Assembly: GCF_020687695.1 (NCBI RefSeq)
Contig: NZ_JAJEWL010000001.1
Location: 372,001 to 436,000 of the forward strand
DNA: 64,000 nucleotides
From: Pusillimonas sp. MFBS29
GTDB taxonomy: Bacteria; Pseudomonadota; Gammaproteobacteria; Burkholderiales; Burkholderiaceae_B
Reading direction: 5' to 3'
In this document: positions 1 through 9,353 of the stretch, in pieces
Layout: each line of letters opens with the position of its first letter
Position numbering within the stretch: the stretch's first letter is position 1
Translations under genes and position numbers: made by a program
The notes under the pieces: model-generated
Databases searched by the model: none
What the model saw: the letters and a program-made list of their open reading frames with translations, nothing else
Told to the model about the DNA's origin: nothing

Positions 1-81
1 GTCAAGGACGGATTTCGCCAATTCCCTGCCGAAAGTGAGAATGAGTACAGCCCAGTTGAACAGCCAGCTAATCGTACGCAT
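1..81 (-). CDS. mnhE: MnhE/MrpE, Na+/H+ antiporter subunit E (N-terminal fragment, cut by window edge)
   Basis: Only the first 27 codons are in the window; the gene runs off the left edge. The ATG (complement of 79-81) lies inside the end of mnhD and the two genes overlap by 14 bases. The visible residues begin MRTISWLFNWAVLILTFGRE, one hydrophobic helix followed by charged residues, as expected for the start of MrpE, a small membrane subunit of the Mrp cation/proton antiporter. The call rests mainly on operon position directly after mnhD, the usual mrp order A-B-C-D-E-F-G; mnhF and mnhG are expected beyond the edge. The fragment alone is too short for a firm family assignment. Confidence 0.7.
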   Translation of the reverse strand, partial: MRTISWLFNWAVLILTFGRELAKSVLD

Positions 82-1579
82 AAGACCCTCCCAGGACGGC
101 GCTGATGTATTGCTTGTTGTTTGTCAGTTGTCCCGCCGCCTCTACTGAAAACGCAACAAACGGCTCCGGATTCAGGCCAATACACAAGGTGATCGCTGAC
201 AGCGCAACGATGGCGATGTACTGGGGAAATAGATTGCCTGGCCGCGCTTTTTCAATGACTGATACGGGCTCGGGGTGTGCCTTCCAAAACGCTTCGTTCC
301 ATATCTTCAGCATGGAATACAGGGTAAGCACGCCGACAAGCAAGGCGGTCGCGGCCAGATACCAGTCGCCTGCATCAAGACTTGGCTTGATTACAAGGTA
401 TTTGGCCCAGTAGCCCGATAACGGGGGCAGTCCGGCCAGCGACAGCGCAGGAATGCAGAACAAGATCGCCAGGAACGGCGCTGCCCTGTGCAAGCCTCCG
501 ATTTTCTTCAGCTGATAAGAGCCCGTCTTTCTTTTGATGACGCCGCCAATCAGGAACAGGTTGGCTTTCACAATGATGTGATGGACGATATACAGCACTG
601 ACCCCGCCAGGGCCAGGGGGGTAGCAATTGCCACCCCTACAAGCATGTAGCCGATCTGACTGATGATATGAAAGGATAGAATCTTTCGGATATCGAAGTG
701 GGATGCAGCCCCTAACACACCGGTAATCATGGTAAGCGCCGCGACCACACCAATGGTTGTCGCCAAGCCTTCGGTAAGGGGGAAGATCAGGGTAAAGCAG
801 CGCACGATGGCGTACACGCCTACCTTGGTTAACAAAGCTGCAAAGATGGCCAGAACGGGTGTGCTGGCAGTGTGATAAGAGGCCGGCAACCAGAAAAACA
901 GAGGAAACAGTGCAGCCTTGGATGCAAATGCCAGGAAGAAAAGCAGGGCCAGCACTGAGGTCAGGCCGCTGTTTTCTATCATTGGAACCTTGTGCGCCAG
1001 GTCTGCCATGTTCAGTGTGCCGGTCGCACCATATAGAAAGGCGACCGCCGCCAGAAATATCGTCGTCATGACAAGATTCAGCATGACGTACTTTACGCCG
1101 GCGTCCAATTGTTCCTTAGAGCCTCCTAGCACAAGCAGGCCAAAGGACGAGATCAGCATGATCTCGAACCAGACGTACATGTTGAAGATATCGCCCGTCA
1201 TGAAGGCACCGGTAACGCCGAGCAGCAAGCCATGGTACAGCGGGTGAAACATCGGGTGGCCGTGCTCTTCGGGATCCGTTAATTGGTAAATGGCGACCAC
1301 CACGGCCATGATGGCCGTGATGAGCACCATTGTGGCTGTGAGATTGTCTGCAACAAAGCTGATACCGAAAGGCGCGTCCCATGAGCCAAACTGAGTCGCG
1401 AGGATGGTGCCGCCCTTTGTCACTCTGAGCAGCAGAACAGCACCCCAGAGAAAGACGGAACTTGCCGCAAGGCTGGTTATCTGTTGTAGCCGTGGTGCGC
1501 GCCAAAACAGCGTGGCCAGCGCCAAGCCCGCTAAGGGTGCCGCAATGGGAATGGTCAGCAGAGCGTCCGAAGATATCAT
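68..1579 (-). CDS. mnhD: MnhD/MrpD, Na+/H+ antiporter subunit D
   Basis: A 503-residue polytopic inner-membrane protein of the proton-translocating NuoL/M/N family. Seen: about 14 hydrophobic helices, a conserved membrane glutamate in FEIMLISSFGLLVLG (near residue 140), and the lysine-bearing stretch SKAALFPLFFWLPASYHTAS (about 220-240) typical of the discontinuous helix region. In Mrp complexes MrpA and MrpD are the two large subunits proposed to carry protons and exchange them for Na+ in the periplasm. The start ATG overlaps the stop of mnhC by 4 bases, so translational coupling is likely. NuoM/NuoN paralogues are excluded by the setting among short MnhB and MnhC subunits and by the full nuo set elsewhere in the window. 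Confidence 0.93.
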   Translation of the reverse strand: MISSDALLTIPIAAPLAGLALATLFWRAPRLQQITSLAASSVFLWGAVLLLRVTKGGTILATQFGSWDAPFGISFVADNLTATMVLITAIMAVVVAIYQLTDPEEHGHPMFHPLYHGLLLGVTGAFMTGDIFNMYVWFEIMLISSFGLLVLGGSKEQLDAGVKYVMLNLVMTTIFLAAVAFLYGATGTLNMADLAHKVPMIENSGLTSVLALLFFLAFASKAALFPLFFWLPASYHTASTPVLAIFAALLTKVGVYAIVRCFTLIFPLTEGLATTIGVVAALTMITGVLGAASHFDIRKILSFHIISQIGYMLVGVAIATPLALAGSVLYIVHHIIVKANLFLIGGVIKRKTGSYQLKKIGGLHRAAPFLAILFCIPALSLAGLPPLSGYWAKYLVIKPSLDAGDWYLAATALLVGVLTLYSMLKIWNEAFWKAHPEPVSVIEKARPGNLFPQYIAIVALSAITLCIGLNPEPFVAFSVEAAGQLTNNKQYISAVLGGSYAYD

Positions 1580-1962
1580 TGCCCGGCCTTACTGCTGCTT
1601 TGGTCGGCGCGGGACTGTATTGGTTCGGCTTCTCTCATTTCCTCTGTATCGACGATATGCAGGCGTTGATGCGCTTTGTGCAATAGCACTACGGTAAAAG
1701 CCACCAGCGAGAATGAAATCACGATGGCGGTCAGGATGAGTGCTTGCGGCAAGGGATTCGCGCTTATGGCGATAGTGGTTTCGTCGCCGGTAATGAGTGG
1801 GGGTACATTCGACCCCAGTCGTCCAGCCACGAAGATGGTCAGATTCGCAGCGTTGCCCAGCAATAGCAGACCCAGAACCATCCGGAGCACGTTTCGCGAC
1901 ATCAATAAATAAGCAGCGACACCCGCCATGACTCCAATTGCAACGATGTATAGCGGTTCCAT
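1576..1962 (-). CDS. mnhC: MnhC/MrpC, Na+/H+ antiporter subunit C (NuoK-like)
   Basis: A 128-residue protein with three hydrophobic helices, homologous in fold to NuoK of complex I. Visible family features are GLLLLGNAANLTIF (about residues 31-44) and ANPLPQALILTAIVISFSLV (about 68-87), the latter a hallmark of MrpC. The hydrophilic tail after residue 100 is family-variable. Length matches MrpC (about 110-130 residues). The ATG abuts the mnhB stop codon with no gap, and its own stop overlaps the start of mnhD by 4 bases, so it is cotranscribed with the antiporter operon. Confidence 0.93.
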   Translation of the reverse strand: MEPLYIVAIGVMAGVAAYLLMSRNVLRMVLGLLLLGNAANLTIFVAGRLGSNVPPLITGDETTIAISANPLPQALILTAIVISFSLVAFTVVLLHKAHQRLHIVDTEEMREAEPIQSRADQSSSKAGQ

Positions 1963-2361
1963 TCACTGCTCCAGGAAAAGGCTGAGAAAAGTGAGGATGG
2001 CCCCAATTACGGTAAGGTAAACGCCGATATCGAACAGCAGTGTCGTTCCAAGGGCCACGCCGCCTATTTCCGTCCAGGCATGCGTCAAGTACGCAGCCCT
2101 TTCCATCAGGCCGGCCACTCCGGATATCAGTGCCGCCCCAAGCCCCAGAGACAATAATTGCAAGGAGTCGATAGGCAGTACTTTCCTGAGAGCCGTGTGG
2201 CCTCGTGGCAAGGCGTAGCAAGCGTATCCGGCAGCGGCGATGAGTCCTCCGATAAAACCGCCGCCTGGTTCGTTATGGCCTCGCCAGAGCAAGTAGAGCG
2301 ACAGCGCCAGGGCAAATGGAAGGATGACTGTGGAACCGACCCGAAAAATAACGGAACTCAT
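1963..2361 (-). CDS. mnhB: MnhB/MrpB, Na+/H+ antiporter subunit B
   Basis: A 132-residue membrane subunit with four hydrophobic helices. The family signature is the first cytoplasmic loop [19 protein letters not shown] (about residues 27-45). Length fits free-standing MrpB (about 140 residues). In many alpha- and gammaproteobacteria MrpB is fused to the C-terminus of MrpA (group 2 operons); here it is a separate gene whose ATG overlaps the mnhA stop by 4 bases. It is an accessory subunit required for antiporter activity; no catalytic residue can be assigned from the sequence. Confidence 0.92.
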   Translation of the reverse strand: MSSVIFRVGSTVILPFALALSLYLLWRGHNEPGGGFIGGLIAAAGYACYALPRGHTALRKVLPIDSLQLLSLGLGAALISGVAGLMERAAYLTHAWTEIGGVALGTTLLFDIGVYLTVIGAILTFLSLFLEQ

Positions 2362-4706
2362 TGCTTACCCCCGGGAATGGCATCCAGCTTGCTCACGATG
2401 GGCTTGTCGCGATGTCCCGCGCTGAAGAACACAGCGACGGCGGACAGTGCGGCCAGGGCTAGAACGGTGATTTCGCCCAAGGTGTCCAGGGCACGGAAGT
2501 CAACAATGATGACGTTGACCAGATTGCGCCCATGAGCCAGAGGCAGGCTGGCCTCTCTGAAGAAGTCAGACAAGGATTCATTGAAAGGCAATGCCACTAC
2601 GCTGAACATCATAAGTACAAACATCAGCCCGAATATCACGCTGATAACGGCATCACGGCCACGTTGTCTGCGGGACCGCGCGTCTGCTGAGCGGAACGGC
2701 ATATGGCCGATGACAGCCAGCAAGATAACGACGGACAGCGCCTCGACAGAAAATTGTGTGAAGGCAAGGTCGGGCGCCCCGCCTAGCAAAAATGCAACAG
2801 CCACCCCAAAACCCACCGTACCGGCGGATATGATCCCCTGGACGAAGCTATGGGAACGAAGCACCATGATGGAGGCGCCGATCAACAAGACCGGTAGTAC
2901 AAGCTCAAGCCGGAACCCATCGGTGTGGAGCGGTGGAAGCACGAATGCGTCGTGGATGAATATTGTGGTAATTACTGCAAGCGCGACGATGCCGACGCTC
3001 ATCGCCATGTAATGGCGCAAACTGCCCGTTTGGATGAGATTGGTCTGCCAAGTGGACAGCCTGGCCAATCCTTCCAGCACGCTGTCATACATGGCGTCGG
3101 GGCCATGGCGGTCAATAATATCCAGCGATTTCAACCAGCCTTGAAGGCGCGGCCACGACAAATAGATACCAACGCCGCAGGCGACTGTGAATATGCTGAG
3201 CGCCAGCATAGGCGTGAACCCATGCCAAAGACTGACTTGAACGTCAACAGCCTGGCCTTGCACTGTACTTGCCGCCGCGCTCATCAAGACTGCGGCCACC
3301 CCGGGGATCAAACCAAAGATAAGCCCCAATCCGGCCAGGGCCGCCGGCCCTATCCACATGAGAATGGAGGGGTCGTGTGCTTTCTCGTGAGTTTGGCCAA
3401 GAGCTTGCGGCGGCTGGCTGAAGAAGCATCGGCAGGCGATGATGCCGGCAACTACGACCATGCAGGCGTTGGCAAATATTGTTATTGCAAGTACGGCATA
3501 AGAAACTTCAGCGGAAAGCGTGGCTTCGTAAATGAGTTCCTTGCCGATAAATCCCAATAATGGGGGCAGGCCGGCCATGGAGAGTGACGCCACGCAGGCA
3601 ATGGCGGCGGTAATTGGCATGGCACGCGCCAGGCCGCCGAGTATGGCGCTATCACGTGTCCCGACCGAGTGATCAATTATGCCGGCCACCATGAACAGGC
3701 ATGCTTTATACAAGGCGTGAACCATGAGAAAGATCACCATGGCGGTGGTAGCGGTTGGATGGTCGATACCGATCAGGGTAATCAATGTGCCGAGCGAAAC
3801 AATCGTGGTGTAAGCCAGGATGCGCTTCAAATCGGTTTCCCGCAGGGCAAGGATAGCCCCGCACAGCATGGTAAGGGCGCCGACCGAAACCAGCAGGGGT
3901 GTCCAAAGGGCGACATCGGAGAGCACCGGGCTCAGGCGAGCCATCAGGTAGACGCCAAGCTTCACCATGGTCGCCGAATGCAGGTAAGCCGATACCGGGG
4001 TGGGTGCAACCATGGCGTTGGCCAGCCAGGAGTGCAGGGGAAACTGTGCCGACTTGGAGAAAGCACCGAAGGCGATCAGGATAAGTATTCCTGTGCCCAA
4101 GGAGCCTGTCAGTGAGGAGCCCACGCCATCAGCCAAAAGCTCGGAAATACGGTAGGTGCCGGCAAATGTGCCAAGCAGCACGATGCCGGCAAGCATGGCA
4201 AGACCGCCGGCGACGGTTATAAGCAGTCCTTGCTGCGCTGAGCGTCTGGAGTCGGCCTGCTCTGGGGAGTATCCGATCAGCATGAATGATGACAGGCTGG
4301 TTAGCTCCCAGAAGACAAGCAGGCTCAGCAGATCGTCCGAAAGGACCGCCCCGAGCATCGAAGCCATAAACACTGTGAGGGTCGCAAAGAACCTTGGGGT
4401 GCGCCAATTTCCCGGAAGGTACGCAGAGGCGTAGAGAAATATGGCAGTTCCGATGCCGGTGATCAGCAGCGAAAAAATCAGTGACAGGCCATCGAGCTGA
4501 AACGAAAGCGTTATCCCCAGGGATGGAATCCAGTGAACATGCTGAACAATTGCGTTCAGTTGGGTAACGTCCTGCCCCAAAGCGCTGAAGCCCAAGAATA
4601 ACAATGCGGGAACGAGCGCAATGGCTGCCGGGTTCCAGAACCGGGCAGCCAGATAAGCGATAGGCGTCGCCAAAAAGGAAAGCAGAATCAGGGAGAAGAG
4701 CGTCAT
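2358..4706 (-). CDS. mnhA: MnhA/MrpA, Na+/H+ antiporter subunit A
   Basis: The largest subunit (782 residues), first gene of the operon. The N-terminal two-thirds is a NuoL-like proton channel: [14 protein letters not shown] with a membrane glutamate (about residue 134) and [19 protein letters not shown] (about 235-253) are visible. The C-terminal third carries the extra MrpA helices ([20 protein letters not shown], about 650-670) related to MbhD, and a last region resembling MbhE. Length matches unfused MrpA (about 800). The complex exports Na+ in exchange for protons and supports pH and salt tolerance. The region upstream (4707-4965) separates it from a divergent gene and carries a palindromic operator candidate at 4772-4794. 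Ribosome binding site is weak (AGG close to the ATG). Confidence 0.94.
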   Translation of the reverse strand: MTLFSLILLSFLATPIAYLAARFWNPAAIALVPALLFLGFSALGQDVTQLNAIVQHVHWIPSLGITLSFQLDGLSLIFSLLITGIGTAIFLYASAYLPGNWRTPRFFATLTVFMASMLGAVLSDDLLSLLVFWELTSLSSFMLIGYSPEQADSRRSAQQGLLITVAGGLAMLAGIVLLGTFAGTYRISELLADGVGSSLTGSLGTGILILIAFGAFSKSAQFPLHSWLANAMVAPTPVSAYLHSATMVKLGVYLMARLSPVLSDVALWTPLLVSVGALTMLCGAILALRETDLKRILAYTTIVSLGTLITLIGIDHPTATTAMVIFLMVHALYKACLFMVAGIIDHSVGTRDSAILGGLARAMPITAAIACVASLSMAGLPPLLGFIGKELIYEATLSAEVSYAVLAITIFANACMVVVAGIIACRCFFSQPPQALGQTHEKAHDPSILMWIGPAALAGLGLIFGLIPGVAAVLMSAAASTVQGQAVDVQVSLWHGFTPMLALSIFTVACGVGIYLSWPRLQGWLKSLDIIDRHGPDAMYDSVLEGLARLSTWQTNLIQTGSLRHYMAMSVGIVALAVITTIFIHDAFVLPPLHTDGFRLELVLPVLLIGASIMVLRSHSFVQGIISAGTVGFGVAVAFLLGGAPDLAFTQFSVEALSVVILLAVIGHMPFRSADARSRRQRGRDAVISVIFGLMFVLMMFSVVALPFNESLSDFFREASLPLAHGRNLVNVIIVDFRALDTLGEITVLALAALSAVAVFFSAGHRDKPIVSKLDAIPGGKQ

Positions 4707-4771
4707 GCCTAAGCAACATATGGTTTCAAGCGCAATGACGGTTATTTCATAACGAATCAGAACCTCGCATC

Positions 4772-4794
4772 AATGAACAGACTAAATGTTCATT
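4772..4794. promoter_or_regulatory. Perfect inverted repeat, candidate operator upstream of mnhA
   Basis: AATGAACA, 7 bases, TGTTCATT: eight-base arms with no mismatch, 66-88 bases upstream of the mnhA ATG, in the spacer between mnhA and the divergent gene at 4966. The form (short perfect arms, 23 bp in total, AT-rich) is that of a site for a homodimeric repressor such as TetR or MarR types. Which protein binds is unknown; no such regulator gene is adjacent. Confidence 0.5.
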
Positions 4795-4870
4795 AATGTG
4801 AACCGTTTTGTTTGCGTTGTTCTATATGGGTGACTTGGGGAAATTTAAATTGGAGAGTTGGTGTGACTGG

Positions 4871-4895
4871 CCCCCGCAGCAGTCGTCTGCGGGGG
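4871..4895. other. Strong GC-rich hairpin in the mnhA / PAP2-like intergenic spacer
   Basis: CCCCCGCAG, loop CAGTCGT, CTGCGGGGG: a perfect 9-bp stem 71 bases upstream of the GTG start at 4966. No T-run follows on either strand, so it is not a standard intrinsic terminator. It could be a 5' UTR structure of the plus-strand gene or a boundary between the divergent units. Confidence 0.45.
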
Positions 4896-4965
4896 CAGAA
4901 TGTTATTGATGAAGTGGGCCTTTTCCGTATGCAAAGGTTGAAGCAACTGCCGCTGGAGAACAATA

Positions 4966-5559
4966 GTGGAAGAACTACTCTACAACTGGTTTGGATTAAA
5001 CGAGTGGATATTCAGCGTGCTCTATATGCTGAATTTTGCCGCCCTCGATATGGTTTGGCGTATCGGCAGCTATGGGTATAGCTATTGGGCTGTGGCCGGA
5101 GTCGTTACCGTAGTTTGCTTCCGATACATGCGTATTCGCCATACTGCGACAGAGCGGCAACTTGAAAGCATGGGCGAATTTTTGGCTGGGCTGATCATGG
5201 CATTCAGCTTGGTCTGGTGTGTTGTTTATACTTTTCAGAACATTACACTGATGCCGCGACCTTGGGCCGTCTTGCCCGGCATGGTTGCCGTTCAGACTCC
5301 CCCGTTATGGCATGAGGGCCTTCCCGCATCGGCCCCGGCTATCGCTATCATGCTTGTCTGCCTGGCATGGGCGCATGTTGGTCACCAGGCACGGCGTTGG
5401 CTGACCATCTATGCTGTCGCAGGGTGCTTATTGAGTGTTGTCTCGGGCGTTAACTGGCCTGTTGAAATTGTGGCAGGAGCAGCCGTCGGCTGGATGGGCG
5501 CCAGATTTGGGCAGTGGTATGCTCACTTTGGCAGACGTACTGTTGCCCCTAAGACATAG
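4966..5559 (+). CDS. PAP2-like (type 2 phosphatidic acid phosphatase fold) membrane protein, catalytic residues replaced
   Basis: A 197-residue protein with about five or six hydrophobic helices. GTG start chosen because GGAGAA lies 5 bases upstream (4955-4960). The C-terminal half follows the PAP2 layout: a region around MPRPW (97-101, motif 1 K-x6-RP with Gln91 in place of Lys), LPASAP (119-124, where motif 2 PSGH is expected), and SGVNWPVEIVAGAAVGW (160-176, where SRxxxxxHxxxD is expected). In the last motif the nucleophile His is Asn163, the Asp is Glu167 and the Arg is Ser157. The backbone pattern is preserved while the catalytic residues are lost, so the protein is probably not a phosphatase. 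It could bind a lipid phosphate or be a remodelled relative. Placement between mnhA (divergent) and a BCCT transporter gives no clear role. Confidence 0.6.
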   Translation: MEELLYNWFGLNEWIFSVLYMLNFAALDMVWRIGSYGYSYWAVAGVVTVVCFRYMRIRHTATERQLESMGEFLAGLIMAFSLVWCVVYTFQNITLMPRPWAVLPGMVAVQTPPLWHEGLPASAPAIAIMLVCLAWAHVGHQARRWLTIYAVAGCLLSVVSGVNWPVEIVAGAAVGWMGARFGQWYAHFGRRTVAPKT

Positions 5560-5806
5560 CTGTGCGATACGGCATGCAGCCTTAGCTCCCTTCAGTCAAT
5601 CTATCCGCTACCGTGCATCAAGCCGCCTTCAGCGTCGTGCCTGTTTTCCCTGCCAGGTTACGGCGCTGCCACTGCGGCCGCTATCCTGGCTCTTCAAATG
5701 TAATCGTAATCGCAATTTGTTAGACTGCTAATGTTTTATGGTCAAATGATTTTTGCGGCAATGAGTCACTGCCTGTAGGTTGGGCAATACACAAGGAGTG
5801 GGGTTG

Positions 5807-7444
5807 ATGGAAGAGCAACCAGAAGAAAAGGACCCAATGGTTCCCGACGGCGACGTCAATCCGATCGACACTGACTACAAAGTCGGTCAAGACAATATCA
5901 TCGTCAATGTCGGTCCGTTCGGGCTCGACATCCATAATCCCGTATTTGGTGTTGCCGGCGGGTTGGTTATTTTGTTCGTGGCACTGACGCTGGGCTTTCA
6001 TGACCAGGTCGAGGCCCTGTTCAGTGGTATCAAGAATTGGCTGACGTCCAGCCTCGACAGTTTCTTCATCATTGCCGGCAATGTTTTTGTGCTGGTGTGC
6101 CTGATTATTGTTGTTTCGCCACTGGGCAAAGTTCGCCTGGGCGGAACTGAGGCCAAGCCGGACTACACCTATGTTGGCTGGTTCTCCATGCTGTTTGCCG
6201 CCGGCATGGGTATTGGCTTGATGTTCTTTGGTGTTTCTGAACCATTGAGCCATTTCAGCTCGGCGTTTGGCGGCATACAGATGGAAGATGGCGTCCGCAC
6301 CGACTGGGCGCCGCTCGGAGGCGCTGCCGGCGATGCATCGGCGGCAGCGCGCCTGGGTATGGCGGCTACCATTTATCACTGGGCATTGCATCCTTGGGCC
6401 ATCTATGCCGTGCTGGCGCTCGGGTTGGCTCTTTTTTCGTTCAATAAAGGTTTGCCTTTAACAATTCGTTCGGTGTTTTACCCGCTATTGGGTGAGCGCG
6501 TATGGGGTTGGCCAGGGCACGTTATCGATGTTCTGGCGGTACTGGCCACCTTGTTCGGCCTGGCAACATCGCTGGGCTTTGGCGCATCGCAAGCCAGTTC
6601 CGGCCTGCACTTTCTATTCGGCCTGCCTGAAGGGCTTTTCACCCAGGTTGTATTGGTCACCGTCATTACCGCTATTGCCCTGGTTTCCGTCGTGGCCGGG
6701 CTGGACGCCGGTGTTAAGCGCCTGTCCGAAATCAATATGGCGCTGGCGTTGTTGTTGATGCTGTTCGTTATTGCCGTTGGGCCAACCCTGGACATACTGG
6801 GCGGCTTTTTCTCCAACCTGGGCGCTTATATCGAGTATTTCCCGGCGCTGTCCAACCCGATAGGCCGCGAAGACACCAATTTCCGGCAAGGCTGGACGGC
6901 CTTTTACTGGGCGTGGTGGATATCCTGGTCACCCTTTGTCGGCATGTTTATTGCCCGTGTCTCGCGGGGCCGCACCGTACGGGAGTTCATCATTTCCGTA
7001 CTGATCGTACCTTCACTGGCATGCGTGTTGTGGATGACGGTGTTTGGTGAAACCGCTATCGGACAAATCGTGCGCGACGGCTACGAGGCTGCGCGTAATG
7101 CCGATTTGCCGCTGCAGCTGTTCCTGGTTCTGCAAGAATTGCCACTGGCATGGATTACCTCTTTGGTGGGCATCATATTGGTGGTTGTGTTCTTTGTAAC
7201 CTCATCTGATTCCGGTTCGCTGGTTATCGACGTCATCTCGGCAGGCGGCAAGGTTGACGCGCCTGTGCCGCAAAGGGTGTTCTGGGCGATATTCGAGGGA
7301 GTGGTTGCCATCGCCTTGATACTGAGCGGTGGGTTGACCGCTCTGCAGGCGATGGCGGTATCGACGGGTTTCCCGTTCGCCATCGTGTTGCTCGTGGCCT
7401 GCCTGGCAATATTCAAGGGGCTGGCATCAGAGCCAAGGCGCTAG
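5807..7444 (+). CDS. BCCT-family transporter (betaine/carnitine/choline-type secondary transporter)
   Basis: A 545-residue inner-membrane protein. The ATG at 5807 is preferred over the upstream TTG at 5780 because AAGGAG (5793-5798) sits 8 bases before it. About 12 helices follow a hydrophilic N-terminus of about 30 residues. Family motifs are visible: GMGIGLMFFGVSEPLSHF, a LATSLGFGASQASSGL segment, and FYWAWWISWSPFVGMFIARV with the Trp cluster that lines the quaternary-ammonium site in BetP-type carriers; RGRTVREFI follows. The family imports glycine betaine, choline or carnitine by Na+ or H+ symport or by exchange; substrate cannot be read here. The short C-terminal tail lacks the long charged osmosensing extension of BetP. 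The gene for a cNMP/CBS/DUF294 protein follows after 19 bases, suggesting joint expression and regulation. Confidence 0.9.
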   Translation: MEEQPEEKDPMVPDGDVNPIDTDYKVGQDNIIVNVGPFGLDIHNPVFGVAGGLVILFVALTLGFHDQVEALFSGIKNWLTSSLDSFFIIAGNVFVLVCLIIVVSPLGKVRLGGTEAKPDYTYVGWFSMLFAAGMGIGLMFFGVSEPLSHFSSAFGGIQMEDGVRTDWAPLGGAAGDASAAARLGMAATIYHWALHPWAIYAVLALGLALFSFNKGLPLTIRSVFYPLLGERVWGWPGHVIDVLAVLATLFGLATSLGFGASQASSGLHFLFGLPEGLFTQVVLVTVITAIALVSVVAGLDAGVKRLSEINMALALLLMLFVIAVGPTLDILGGFFSNLGAYIEYFPALSNPIGREDTNFRQGWTAFYWAWWISWSPFVGMFIARVSRGRTVREFIISVLIVPSLACVLWMTVFGETAIGQIVRDGYEAARNADLPLQLFLVLQELPLAWITSLVGIILVVVFFVTSSDSGSLVIDVISAGGKVDAPVPQRVFWAIFEGVVAIALILSGGLTALQAMAVSTGFPFAIVLLVACLAIFKGLASEPRR

Positions 7445-7463
7445 TTTTTCCGTCGTCGAAAAC

Positions 7464-9341
7464 ATGCAAGTCGAACAGCTTGAAATCGTAGATTTCCTTC
7501 GTGTCCGCCCCCCGTTCGACAAGCTTCCCAAAGAGGCTGTGGAGCTTGTCGCCACGACGATTGACGTGCGCTATTACAAGGCGGGGGAAAACATTGTTGA
7601 ATTCGGCGAGCCAGGCGCGTTCTGGTACATCGTGCGTAGTGGCGCTGTCGAGGTCTTTCGTCGCAATGGCACGCTTTATAACCGCCTGACATCCGGCGGC
7701 TATTTCGGAGAATCCGGGCTGTTGCGTTCTGGCCGGATGCGTTTTCCCGTAAGAGCACTTGAAGATTCGTTGATTTATCTGGTTCCGCAGCAAGTGTTTC
7801 TTGACCTCTTCGACAACCACGACACCTTCGCCGATGTGCTTGAGGTCGAGAATCACGCGCGACTGCGGCAAGTGATATCGCGCCGTGAAGATGCCAATGA
7901 CTTGATGTCTGCCACCATCGACACACTGGTCGGACGCGATGCCGTGACGCTAACCAGTGATGCAAGCGCAGCCGATGCAGCTCAGTTGATGACCCGGGAG
8001 GGTGTATCGTCTTTGCTGATCGTAGACGATCATCCCGAAGTTGCCGAGCTATCTCAGCTGTCCGGCATACTGACCGATCGCGACCTTCGCACCCGTTTGC
8101 TGGCACCGGGCTTGAGCCGCGATACGCCTTTGGCCAATATCATGACTCCCGATGTCGTGACGGTCGAGCATAATCAATTGATATTTGAAGCCATGCTGAA
8201 GATGGTGCGCCATAACGTGCATCATTTGCCTGTGATGAAGCACAAGTGGCCCATAGGCATTGTTGCGCTGTCAGACATCATTCACTATGAATCGCGCAAT
8301 AGCTTGTTTGTCGTAGGCGGTATCTTTCGTGCGCAAAACGTGGATGAATTGGTTGCGCTGGTGCCGGATGTGCGCGCAACCTTTATACGCATGGCCAACG
8401 AGGACGCCAGCGCTCATATGATAGGTAGAGCCATGGCGGCAGTTGGTCGCAGCTTCAAGCAGCGTCTGCTCGAATTGGCAGAGGAGCAGTTGGGGCCGCC
8501 GCCCATACCCTATTGCTTTCTGGCCCTGGGGTCTATGGCGCGTCAAGAGCAATTGATCGTTACTGATCAAGATAACGCCTTGATTCTGGACGACAGCTAC
8601 GATCCAGAACAGCACGGAGCTTGGTTTCAGGCATTGGGGCAGTTCGTTTCTGACGGATTGGCAAGCTGCGGTTATAGCTACTGCACCGGCGGCATCATGG
8701 CCAGCAACGAAAAGTGGCGCCAGCCCTTGAAAGAATGGAAGCGCCTGTTTACCGACTGGATAGAGCAGCCCAAGCCTGAGTCGCTGCTGCACGCCGGTAT
8801 TTTTTTCGATATTGACGGCGTATGGGGTCGTACCGAATGGGCAACACAGCTGCGTGAACTGATTGCAGGCAAAGCCAAGGGCAACACGCGATTCCTGGCT
8901 TGTATGGCGCGCAATGCACTGCTGCGTACGCCGCCATTAGGCTTTTTCAAGGACTTCGTCGTGGAGTCTGATGGCCGGCATACTCGCGCCATCAATATCA
9001 AGCGCCGGGGCACGGCTCCACTGGTTGATCTGATACGTGTGCATGCCCTGGCCATAGGCTCCCGGGCCCTCACGTCATTCGACCGTCTGCACGAGATCAT
9101 CGAGGCGGCGATCCTGCCCTTGGGGCGCGGGCAAGATATGCTGGATGCACTGGAATTCATCATGTTTGTGCGGGCACGGCGCCAAGCGGAGGATCTGGCC
9201 GCCGACAACGAGCCGGACAACAGCATCGACCCCGAGGCTCTTTCGCAATTTGAGCGGAAAAGCCTGCGTGATGCTTTTCTGGTCTTGAGCAACTCGCAGA
9301 AGTACCTGAAGTACCGTTATCAGCCGGGCCGGGCTAATTGA
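7464..9341 (+). CDS. Cyclic-nucleotide-binding / CBS / DUF294 putative nucleotidyltransferase protein
   Basis: A 625-residue soluble protein with four recognisable parts: a cNMP-binding-like beta-roll (about 10-130; FGEPGAFWYIVRSGAVEVF and GGYFGESGLLRSG), a CBS pair (about 150-275; ILTDRDLRTRLL and MTPDVVTVEHN), a nucleotidyltransferase-like DUF294 domain (about 300-440; LGSMARQEQLIVTDQDNAL at about 353-371, containing GS, Glu and the D-x-D carboxylates), and a helical DUF294_C region to the end. The NTase motif resembles the uridylyltransferase region of GlnD. No reaction is established for this architecture; sensing of nucleotides and control of the transporter upstream is an inference from gene order. 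Cyclic nucleotide binding is not certain: the phosphate-binding cassette reads GESGLLRSGRMRFPVRA. Spacing to the next gene is 12 bases. Confidence 0.85.
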   Translation: MQVEQLEIVDFLRVRPPFDKLPKEAVELVATTIDVRYYKAGENIVEFGEPGAFWYIVRSGAVEVFRRNGTLYNRLTSGGYFGESGLLRSGRMRFPVRALEDSLIYLVPQQVFLDLFDNHDTFADVLEVENHARLRQVISRREDANDLMSATIDTLVGRDAVTLTSDASAADAAQLMTREGVSSLLIVDDHPEVAELSQLSGILTDRDLRTRLLAPGLSRDTPLANIMTPDVVTVEHNQLIFEAMLKMVRHNVHHLPVMKHKWPIGIVALSDIIHYESRNSLFVVGGIFRAQNVDELVALVPDVRATFIRMANEDASAHMIGRAMAAVGRSFKQRLLELAEEQLGPPPIPYCFLALGSMARQEQLIVTDQDNALILDDSYDPEQHGAWFQALGQFVSDGLASCGYSYCTGGIMASNEKWRQPLKEWKRLFTDWIEQPKPESLLHAGIFFDIDGVWGRTEWATQLRELIAGKAKGNTRFLACMARNALLRTPPLGFFKDFVVESDGRHTRAINIKRRGTAPLVDLIRVHALAIGSRALTSFDRLHEIIEAAILPLGRGQDMLDALEFIMFVRARRQAEDLAADNEPDNSIDPEALSQFERKSLRDAFLVLSNSQKYLKYRYQPGRAN

Positions 9342-9353
9342 GCACAAAATAAT

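Noticed and set aside
4812-5081. 89-codon plus-strand frame before the PAP2-like gene
   Set aside because: It overlaps the hairpin and the GTG-started PAP2-like frame, has no ribosome binding site and no hydrophobic or domain pattern.
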